Source of the DNA: JAFKKS01 sp039808325
GTDB taxonomy: Bacteria; Pseudomonadota; Alphaproteobacteria; Rhizobiales; Xanthobacteraceae
Direction of reading: 5' to 3'
NCBI GenBank assembly: GCA_039808325.1
Contig: JBDHSU010000126.1
Coordinates: 1 to 11,438, forward strand
DNA: 11,438 bases
Numbering within the stretch: position 1 is the stretch's first letter; every line of letters starts with the position of its first letter. The notes under the pieces were generated by a model that was not told the origin of the DNA, ran no database searches, and was given only the letters and a program-made list of their open reading frames with translations. The position numbers were made by a program, and so were the translations under genes. This document shows positions 7,060 to 11,438 of this stretch, one piece after another.

Positions 7060-8172
7060 ATGAACGTTTCGGGCTCGGGCATCTTCTTCGACGGAAAGAG
7101 CAGCGAGCGCCGCATCGTCACGATCGTGCTCGACGGGCAATCGCTGATCGTCAAGCAAGGGGAGCAAGCGGCGCCGCTCGCGGTGTGGCCCTATGACGCC
7201 CTGGAGCAGGTCGCGTCGCCGGATGGCATGCTGCGCCTGGCGCTGCACGGGAGCGCGAGCCTTGCACGTATCGAGGTCCGCGACCCGGCGCTCGCCCGCG
7301 CCATCGACGACCTTTCGATTCCCGTCGACCGCTCCGGGCTGACGTCGCGCCGCAGCCGGCGAAAGGTCGTCGTCTGGAGCATGGCGGCGATGGCGTCGCT
7401 TCTGCTGATGGCCGTCTTCGGGATTCCGTATATGGCGACCGCGCTGACGCCGCTCGTTCCCTATGCGGTCGAGATGAAGCTCGGGCAGGCCGTCGATCGC
7501 CAGGCACGTGCCATGTTCGGTAACGACGAGCCGTCGAGGCCGCTCGAGTGCGGCATGGGCAGCGGGGAGAAGGCGGGCGCCGCGGCGTTCCGTCGTCTTG
7601 TCGGGCGTTTGGAAGCCGCGGCGGCCTTGCCCATGCCGCTTTCGGTGACCGTCATTCGCAAGAACGAGGCAAACGCGGTCGCGCTTCCCGGCGGCCACGT
7701 CTATGTGTTCAAGGGGCTCATTGACAAGGCCGAGAATGCCGACGAAGTAGCCGGCGTGCTCGCGCACGAGATCGGTCACGTGGCGCATCGCGACGGCACG
7801 CGGACGGTGCTTCAAGGCGCGGGCCTCTCTTTCTTGTTCGGGATGGTGCTGGGTGATTTCGTCGGCGGCGGTGCGGTGGTGATCGGAGCGAAGACGGTTC
7901 TGCAGATGGCCTATTCACGCGAGGTGGAGGCGGCCGCCGATCGTTACGGCATCGACCTGATGCAGAAGGCCGGCGGCGACGGGCGGGCGCTCGGGGTCAT
8001 CCTCGATCGCATCGCCGGGGCGATCGAGCCGGGCTTCAAGGTTCTGCTCAATCACCCTGCGACGAAGGAGCGGGTCGCCTTCATCATGCGTACGGCGCGG
8101 CCCGCTGCCGGCGCGGCTATCCTGGACGCGTCCGACTGGGCCGCGCTCAAGACCATTTGCGGCAAGGACTGA
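7060..8172 (+). CDS. Membrane-anchored M48 family metallopeptidase
   Basis: The 370-residue product is a zinc protease of family M48. The zinc site is complete: HEIGH at 236-240 (ligands H236 and H240, catalytic E237) and the third ligand E290 in SREVEAAADRYG, with the family's aspartate D294. The upstream ANAVALPGGHVYVFKGLI (204-221) is the typical substrate-strand region. Before the peptidase lies a separate N-terminal domain (about 5-92, GIFFDGKSSERR...WPYDALEQV), probably a small beta-rich domain, then one transmembrane helix (about 103-125). A glycine-rich hydrophobic stretch at 252-282 separates the zinc motifs. Start 7060 gives a short intergenic gap; an in-frame ATG at 7036 overlapping the preceding gene is possible. 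M48 enzymes such as HtpX, LoiP and BepA act in membrane or envelope quality control; the substrate here is unknown. Confidence 0.9.
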   Translation: MNVSGSGIFFDGKSSERRIVTIVLDGQSLIVKQGEQAAPLAVWPYDALEQVASPDGMLRLALHGSASLARIEVRDPALARAIDDLSIPVDRSGLTSRRSRRKVVVWSMAAMASLLLMAVFGIPYMATALTPLVPYAVEMKLGQAVDRQARAMFGNDEPSRPLECGMGSGEKAGAAAFRRLVGRLEAAAALPMPLSVTVIRKNEANAVALPGGHVYVFKGLIDKAENADEVAGVLAHEIGHVAHRDGTRTVLQGAGLSFLFGMVLGDFVGGGAVVIGAKTVLQMAYSREVEAAADRYGIDLMQKAGGDGRALGVILDRIAGAIEPGFKVLLNHPATKERVAFIMRTARPAAGAAILDASDWAALKTICGKD

Positions 8173-8178
8173 TCGCCG

Positions 8179-8973
8179 ATGGTGCGTCGCTTGATCCTGG
8201 AAGAACCGCCCTCCGCCTTGGCGACATGGTCGCGGTGGGTTGCGCTGTTCGCGGTCGCGGTGGCGCTGTTCGCGCTGATTCTGGTACGCGGCGGATTTGT
8301 CGAAACCATCCCCGGCTTCGTCGTGCTGGCCGTGGGGCTTATCCTCGCGGTCGTCGCCATTCTGCTGGCGTGCGCGGCCTTCGTCGTAATCTGGATCAAC
8401 GATCCGCCGGGGTTCGGACGCGCGCTGCTCGGCTTTTTCCTCGGCGTCGCGTTGGTCAGCTATCCCGCTTATCTCGGCGCCCGCGCGTGGCGATTGCCGG
8501 TGCTTGCCGACATCACGACGGATACGGCGGATCCGCCACGATTCGACGCGATCGCACGGCTGCGCGCGCGGCTGCGTGATGCGAACTCCGTCAACTACGC
8601 GGGGGCGGAGGCGGCGCAAAAGCAGCATGACGCCTACCCGGATATCGTTTCCCTGGACGTCAATGCGAGCCCGGGCGACGCCTACGACGCGGCCCTGGAG
8701 GTGTTGACCGCGCGCAAATGGCTGATCATCGAGGCGCGCGAGCCGCAGGTGCGGCGTCGCGACGGGCGTATCGAGGCCGTGGCGCGCACGCCGGTCATGG
8801 GCTTTCGTGACGACGTCGTGGTGCGCGTGCGCCAAGCGGCCGGCGGAACGCGTATCGATGTGCGCTCGTCGTCGCGCTTCGGAAAGCAGGATTTTGGCGC
8901 CAATGCGCGCCGGGTCCGCGCGCTGCTGGCCGATATCGACGAGGCCGTGAGCAGTCAGCCTTCGAGCCAATAG
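8179..8973 (+). CDS. DUF1499 domain-containing membrane protein
   Basis: The 264-residue product has three hydrophobic segments (about 19-37, 46-72 and 82-99) followed by a soluble DUF1499 domain (about 105-255). Domain features include LPVLADITTDTADPPRFDAI, YPDIVSLDV, the A..VL..RKWLIIEA helix-strand, RIEAVARTPVMGFRDDVVVRV and RIDVRSSSRFGKQDFGANARRVR, all typical of the family. The function of DUF1499 is unknown. It starts 6 bases after the M48 stop, with AAGGA inside the M48 3' end as ribosome site, so it is almost certainly cotranscribed with the two genes before it. Its last 19 bases overlap the convergent metallo-hydrolase gene, and a palindrome begins right after its TAG. Confidence 0.87.
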   Translation: MVRRLILEEPPSALATWSRWVALFAVAVALFALILVRGGFVETIPGFVVLAVGLILAVVAILLACAAFVVIWINDPPGFGRALLGFFLGVALVSYPAYLGARAWRLPVLADITTDTADPPRFDAIARLRARLRDANSVNYAGAEAAQKQHDAYPDIVSLDVNASPGDAYDAALEVLTARKWLIIEAREPQVRRRDGRIEAVARTPVMGFRDDVVVRVRQAAGGTRIDVRSSSRFGKQDFGANARRVRALLADIDEAVSSQPSSQ

Positions 8974-9869
8974 GCGCCGTCGATCGACGGCGCGCCGTCG
9001 GTCTTGACGAGGCCGCGCGCCACGAGGTCCTCCAGATGCGCGAGGGTGGACATGCCGGCGGCCCCGGCGAGACGCGGATCGAGTCCGATGTAGATGCCGC
9101 GCACGAGGGCCGGGATGTCGGCGCGCCCGCGTTCGAGCCGCCGCAGGATGGCCGCTTCGCGCGCCTCGCGGTGCTGGATGAAATGCTCGACATGGGCGTG
9201 CGCGTCGCGCACGACGCCGCCGTGGCCGGGGAGGTAGAGCGTTTCGGGCCGGGCGCGCAGCTTGAATAGCGAGTTCATGTAGTCGCGCATCGAGCCGTCG
9301 GGAGGAGCGACCACAGACGTGGCCCACGCCATGACGTGGTCACCGGAAAAGAGGACGTCGGTGCCGCGGCGCGCGAAGCCGATATGGTTGGCGGTGTGTC
9401 CGGGGGTTGCGACGACCTCCAGATCCCACCCTGACACGGTCACGACCTCGCCATCGGCGAGCGGACGGTCGGGCCGGAAATCCATGTCCCCTCCCGCTTC
9501 GGTGCGCGGCGCCTCGCCGACAAAGAGGGGGCGGGAGGCGCGATGCGGCCCCTCGGCGTAGACGGTCGCGCCCGTCGCCGCCTTGAGCGCGGCGACACCG
9601 GGCGAATGGTCGCGATGGGTATGGGTGACCAGGATGTGGGTCACGGTCTCGTTGCGGACGGCATCGAGGATCGCGGCCGCGTGCCTCTCGTCGGCCGGAC
9701 CCGGGTCGATGATGGCGACGTTTCCCGTACCGACGATATAGGTCACGGTGCCGGTGAAGGTGAAGGGGCCGGGATTGTCGCAGACGATCCGGCGGATGCC
9801 GGGAAGAACCTGATCCACCTGGTTCGGCGGCAGCGGGAAATTTTTGTCGAACGTGATATCGGCCGGCAT
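8955..9869 (-). CDS. MBL-fold metallo-hydrolase (LACTB2-like)
   Basis: The 304-residue product is a metallo-beta-lactamase-fold hydrolase with a complete two-metal site: THTHRDH (82-88), H158 in PGHT, D177 in FSGDH and H216 in LPGHG. The C-terminal 70 residues (from HREAREAAIL through the LAHLEDLVARGLVK segment) form the winged-helix domain found in LACTB2-type proteins. Human LACTB2 is an endoribonuclease, but bacterial members are usually annotated only as hydrolases, so RNA, thioester or other ester substrates remain open. Length is normal. ATG 9869 has only a weak upstream GGGAA; it precedes the family-like N-terminus (LPGIRRIVCDNPGPFTFTGT). A tRNA-Pro gene lies about 105 bases upstream on the same strand. 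The 3' end overlaps the DUF1499 gene by 19 bases. Confidence 0.9.
   Translation of the reverse strand: MPADITFDKNFPLPPNQVDQVLPGIRRIVCDNPGPFTFTGTVTYIVGTGNVAIIDPGPADERHAAAILDAVRNETVTHILVTHTHRDHSPGVAALKAATGATVYAEGPHRASRPLFVGEAPRTEAGGDMDFRPDRPLADGEVVTVSGWDLEVVATPGHTANHIGFARRGTDVLFSGDHVMAWATSVVAPPDGSMRDYMNSLFKLRARPETLYLPGHGGVVRDAHAHVEHFIQHREAREAAILRRLERGRADIPALVRGIYIGLDPRLAGAAGMSTLAHLEDLVARGLVKTDGAPSIDGAYWLEG
8974..8993. repeat. Perfect 20-bp palindrome at convergent gene ends
   Basis: Two 10-base arms (GCGCCGTCGA and its complement) meet without a spacer directly after the TAG of the DUF1499 gene, inside the C-terminal codons of the MBL hydrolase (IDGA region). No T-run follows on either strand, so it is not a standard terminator; it could form a 3'-end hairpin or bind a dimeric protein. 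Chance in GC-rich coding sequence cannot be excluded. Confidence 0.45.
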
Positions 9870-9974
9870 GGTGGCGTTCCCGAAAAAGGCGGGCCCTGGG
9901 GCGCCGGCCCCTGACAGGCCCCGAAATATCGCCTTTAAGGAGCAGTCGGGCCCGGAGGCGGTTGATGGGGAGGT

Positions 9975-10051
9975 TGGTCGGAGTGGCAGGATTTGAACCT
10001 GCGACCCCCTCGTCCCGAACGAGGTGCGCTACCAGACTGCGCTACACTCCG
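9975..10051 (-). tRNA. tRNA-Pro (anticodon CGG)
   Basis: The minus strand folds as a cloverleaf of 77 bases. The acceptor arms are CGGAGTG (10051-10045) and CACTCCG (9985-9979). The anticodon stem CCTCG/CGAGG closes the loop TTCGGGA, giving anticodon CGG, which reads CCG. The T arm contains GGTTCAAATCC. Discriminator A and a genome-encoded CCA occupy 9978-9975. An excellent promoter lies 16 bases upstream of the 5' end. Confidence 0.97.
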
Positions 10052-10067
10052 CCAATGGCCGCTCGGC

Positions 10068-10096
10068 CTTATAGAGGGCTCGCCGCGACATCGCAA
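10068..10096 (-). promoter_or_regulatory. Promoter of tRNA-Pro
   Basis: On the minus strand, -35 TTGCGA (10096-10091) is separated by exactly 17 bases from -10 TATAAG (10073-10068). The -10 ends 16 bases before the tRNA 5' end, the usual distance for a short leader. Confidence 0.65.
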
Positions 10097-10134
10097 GTTG
10101 GTTGCGCGGCTGCATTCTCCGCGGCGGCACGGCG

Positions 10135-10163
10135 TTGATTGCCGCCTTCCGCATCGCTATGGT
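10135..10163 (+). promoter_or_regulatory. Promoter of tRNA-Gln
   Basis: On the plus strand, -35 TTGATT (10135-10140) and -10 TATGGT (10158-10163) are exactly 17 bases apart, 22 bases before the tRNA-Gln 5' end. It mirrors the tRNA-Pro promoter in the same 134-base spacer. Confidence 0.6.
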
Positions 10164-10185
10164 CCGCGCGCCTCTCGCAGGCCTT

Positions 10186-10260
10186 TGGGGCGTAGCCAAG
10201 TGGTAAGGCAGCGGATTTTGATTCCGCCATTCCCTGGTTCGAATCCAGGCGCCCCAGCCA
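10186..10260 (+). tRNA. tRNA-Gln (anticodon TTG)
   Basis: A 75-base cloverleaf: acceptor arms TGGGGCG and CGCCCCA (10250-10256), D arm with AAGTGGTAAGGC, anticodon stem GCGGA/TCCGC around loop TTTTGAT (anticodon TTG), T arm CCTGG/CCAGG around TTCGAAT, discriminator G and encoded CCA at 10258-10260. The sequence to its right looks like accessory DNA. Confidence 0.97.
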
Positions 10261-10569
10261 GCCACGCCGGTCTCTCCGGGCGATGTCCGTGTGACGGGAA
10301 AAGTGGCGTGATCTCCGCGCCTTCAGAGGCACCGCGTAGTCTCTGCACGCCGGTGCGGCCCAAATGCTTGCCGCGACAGGGCGTTTTTTCCTGAAAGTCT
10401 CAGGCCGCGAATTTTTGATATCCGCGTTTTGTCGGCCTGAGACTCGGTTCGAAAATGCGAGAGACTGCGTTTCGATATTGGAACAGCAAATTTTTGGAGA
10501 GGACGGCCCACAAGCCCAAGCACACTTAGGGAATTCGCGGTTATCGCTTTGCTTGAGCTTGCTATCGCT
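10261..10569. other. Gene-free stretch between tRNA-Gln and the methyltransferase remnant
   Basis: I see no convincing coding sequence on either strand in these 309 bases; the open frames present lack family-like or evenly coding character. It holds the inverted repeat at 10396-10444 and scattered short T- and A-runs that are rarer in the genes to the left. I saw no clear terminator for tRNA-Gln. It most likely contains eroded sequence, including the lost 3' part of the methyltransferase gene or whatever replaced it. Confidence 0.5.
10396..10444. repeat. Perfect 12-bp inverted repeat with 25-base spacer
   Basis: AGTCTCAGGCCG (10396-10407) is exactly complementary to CGGCCTGAGACT (10433-10444). 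The 25-base spacer is AT-rich, with two T-runs. Neither strand has a T-run directly after the stem, so it is not a clear intrinsic terminator. It may be a structured RNA, a protein-binding site or a remnant of a mobile element end; no second copy is in the window. Confidence 0.55.
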
Positions 10570-11050
10570 CTATTTCTTCCTGGCGACTTTCGCACTTTTG
10601 TGCACGTCGCCCTCACGAATCTCGATCAGATCGGCAAGGCCCGCTTCCTCGAAATTGCGCCGCGCGATATGCGCCTTCTTGGGCACGATCTCTGTCGTCA
10701 CGACACGGCCGCCGCCATTAGCGCGCACCGCCGCAGCGAGCCAGAGTGTCGATAGACCGAAAGACGTACCGAACTCGACCACCGCGGGCGCGCAAAGCCC
10801 GCACCGTCAAATAGGCGAACGCGCCCTGGCCCTCGACAATAGCGATGTATTTGTCGGCATAGAATCCACCCATCTCGTTTTCAGAAAAAGGCACGAAACG
10901 CCGCCGAAAATAAGGTATCGCGTGCGGCAGGAAGTGACGGATGATCGAGAGGTGTTGGCGGTTCGCCACACCGTAGAGTCGTCGCAGCACCGTTACGACT
11001 CGGGTGTCCTCAAGGATCGCGAACGGATCATCATCAGGAAGCGTCGTCAT
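10570..11050 (-). pseudogene. O-methyltransferase (class I SAM-dependent), frameshifted and 3'-truncated
   Basis: Two minus-strand frames together give one broken methyltransferase. The first runs from ATG 11050 (AAGGAC about 8 bases upstream) through DDDPFAILEDTRVV and KYIAIVEGQGAFAYLTVRALRAR. The second begins at 10782 with VVEFGTSFGLSTLWLAAAV, the SAM-binding glycine motif, followed by GGGRVVTTEIVPKKAHIARRNFEEAGLADLIEIREGD. One extra G at about 10783 (CGC-G-GTG) breaks the frame; removing it would rejoin the two as ALRAR-VVEFG. The joined chain is only about 159 residues, whereas relatives of this O-methyltransferase type usually exceed 200, and the sequence ends in HKSAKVARKK without the second half of the fold. 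The first frame otherwise stops at 10718 after about 20 nonsense residues. Inactive unless the frameshift is a sequencing error, and even then incomplete. Confidence 0.75.
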
Positions 11051-11074
11051 TAGTCACGTCCTTGCAGCAAACCT

Positions 11075-11102
11075 ATCATATGAGCGATATGGTCGATCTT
11101 AA
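11075..11102 (-). promoter_or_regulatory. Candidate promoter of the methyltransferase remnant
   Basis: On the minus strand, TTAAGA (11102-11097) and TATGAT (11080-11075) are 16 bases apart, about 25 bases before the ATG at 11050, with AAGGAC in between as ribosome site. The -10 is good and the -35 moderate. Confidence 0.4.
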
Positions 11103-11112
11103 TGACGAGTGA

Positions 11113-11202
11113 GGGCCATTCGTGTTCTGGGATGGCACAGGGCTCCACCTGTTCACCAAACGGTTGGAGGACCGCTTCCTTCGGGCGAGAAGGTGCAGGT
11201 AG
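11113..11202 (+). mobile_element. Degenerate fragment resembling IS66 Orf2 (TnpB)
   Basis: The plus-strand frame from 11113 to the TAG at 11200-11202 reads WDGTGLHLFTKRLEDRF (codons from 11128), close to the most conserved block of the IS66-family accessory protein Orf2/TnpB (typically WWDGxGLxLxxKRLERGRF). A stop (TGA at 11110) lies directly upstream in frame. Shifting one frame after RF gives PSGEKVQ, matching the expected WPS continuation, so the fragment seems frameshifted as well. No terminal repeats, Orf1 or transposase are seen. Only about 30 codons are recognisable, so this is a tentative relic. Confidence 0.5.
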
Positions 11203-11216
11203 TGTCGGTGTAGACC

Positions 11217-11438
11217 TCAGGGACAATCGAACTGTGCGAATTTACGAAGCTTCTCTTCGTTGCAGGTGAGCCGTCGGGCCGAGCGCTTGATGGCGCCAGC
11301 GCGCTCAAGCGCCGTGAGCGCAGCATTCGCACGCTGGCGCGTGGTCCCGACGAGAAGCCCAAGTTCGTTCTGTGAAAGATCGAGACGCAGAGTGTGGACC
11401 TCCTCTCGCTTCGCGCTTTCCTTTTCGTAGAGCATTTC
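11217..11438 (-). CDS. Crp/Fnr-type transcriptional regulator, C-terminal part
   Basis: The gene starts outside the right edge; 73 codons and the TGA stop (11219-11217) are visible. The segment LDLSQNELGLLVGTTRQRANAALTALERAGAIKRSARRL is a winged helix-turn-helix of the Crp/Fnr type: an LSQ.ELA..VG turn helix, TRQRANAAL as the DNA-recognition helix, then a wing and a short C-terminal tail (EEKLRKFAQFDCP). The preceding EKESAKREEVHTLRLD fits the linker from the dimerisation helix. The cyclic-nucleotide or other sensor domain is not in view, so the signal is unknown. It reads toward the IS66-like fragment and methyltransferase pseudogene; whether the full gene is intact cannot be judged. Confidence 0.85.
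   Translation of the reverse strand, partial: EMLYEKESAKREEVHTLRLDLSQNELGLLVGTTRQRANAALTALERAGAIKRSARRLTCNEEKLRKFAQFDCP

Noticed and set aside
5841..7154. 437-codon minus-strand open frame opposite yjgN
   Set aside because: Very polar shadow of a membrane protein gene; it has no motifs and conflicts with a clearly supported family member.
7915..9327. 470-codon minus-strand open frame spanning three real genes
   Set aside because: Runs antisense to the M48 and DUF1499 genes and out of frame through the MBL gene; Arg-rich, no domain.
9880..9935. GC-rich inverted segments and a T-run (minus strand) between tRNA-Pro and the MBL gene
   Set aside because: No clean stem abuts the TTTTT, so I could not support a terminator for tRNA-Pro.
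10384..10389. T6 run after GCG in the gene-free stretch as a tRNA-Gln terminator
   Set aside because: It is more than 120 bases from the tRNA and lacks an adjoining stable stem.
10440..10455. GGTTCGAA near the tRNA-Gln as a duplicated tRNA 3' end (attachment site)
   Set aside because: Only about eight bases match and the surrounding bases do not continue the tRNA sequence.
1..11438. CRISPR array, toxin-antitoxin pair, phage defence or secondary-metabolite cluster
   Set aside because: I saw no regularly spaced repeats and no gene pair or domain typical of such systems.

Overview
The window looks like chromosomal DNA of a GC-rich alphaproteobacterium, probably Hyphomicrobiales. This rests on base composition, the protein families present (a periplasmic L,D-transpeptidase, an extensin-like exported protein, an AlkK-type acyl-CoA ligase, a YjgN/DUF898 protein, a DUF1499 protein) and tRNAs with genome-encoded CCA. 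Placement below class is an inference.

Layout. Bases 2-262 carry the 3' end of an L,D-transpeptidase gene, closed by a very strong intrinsic terminator at 285-317. A DMT/EamA transporter (360-1262, minus) and an amidase-signature enzyme (1446-2867, plus) diverge from a shared 183-base intergenic region. An extensin-like exported protein (2728-3837, minus) converges on the amidase, and its 3' end lies antisense to the last 140 bases of the amidase gene. A medium/long-chain acyl-CoA ligase (4011-5651, plus) has a textbook ribosome binding site. Next come three tightly packed plus-strand genes: a YjgN/DUF898 polytopic membrane protein (5751-7052), a membrane-anchored M48 metallopeptidase with an extra N-terminal domain (7060-8172), and a three-helix membrane protein with a DUF1499 domain (8179-8973). 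A LACTB2-like metallo-beta-lactamase-fold hydrolase (8955-9869, minus) converges on them with a 19-base overlap.

Right of 9970 the character changes. Two tRNA genes, Pro(CGG) on minus and Gln(TTG) on plus, stand back to back, each with its own good sigma70-like promoter in the 134-base spacer. Beyond tRNA-Gln the DNA looks eroded. There is a 309-base stretch without a gene that holds a perfect 12-bp inverted repeat. It is followed by an O-methyltransferase pseudogene with a one-base frameshift and a missing 3' end, a short degenerate fragment resembling the IS66 Orf2 (TnpB) protein, and the C-terminal helix-turn-helix of a Crp/Fnr-type regulator running off the window end. This right-hand kilobase reads as accessory DNA downstream of a tRNA gene.

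Most genes here are ordinary and not obviously one pathway. The closest thing to an undescribed system is the yjgN-M48-DUF1499 cassette: three membrane proteins, two without known function, spaced as one operon around a zinc protease. It plausibly acts in envelope homeostasis, but the sequence does not prove a function.
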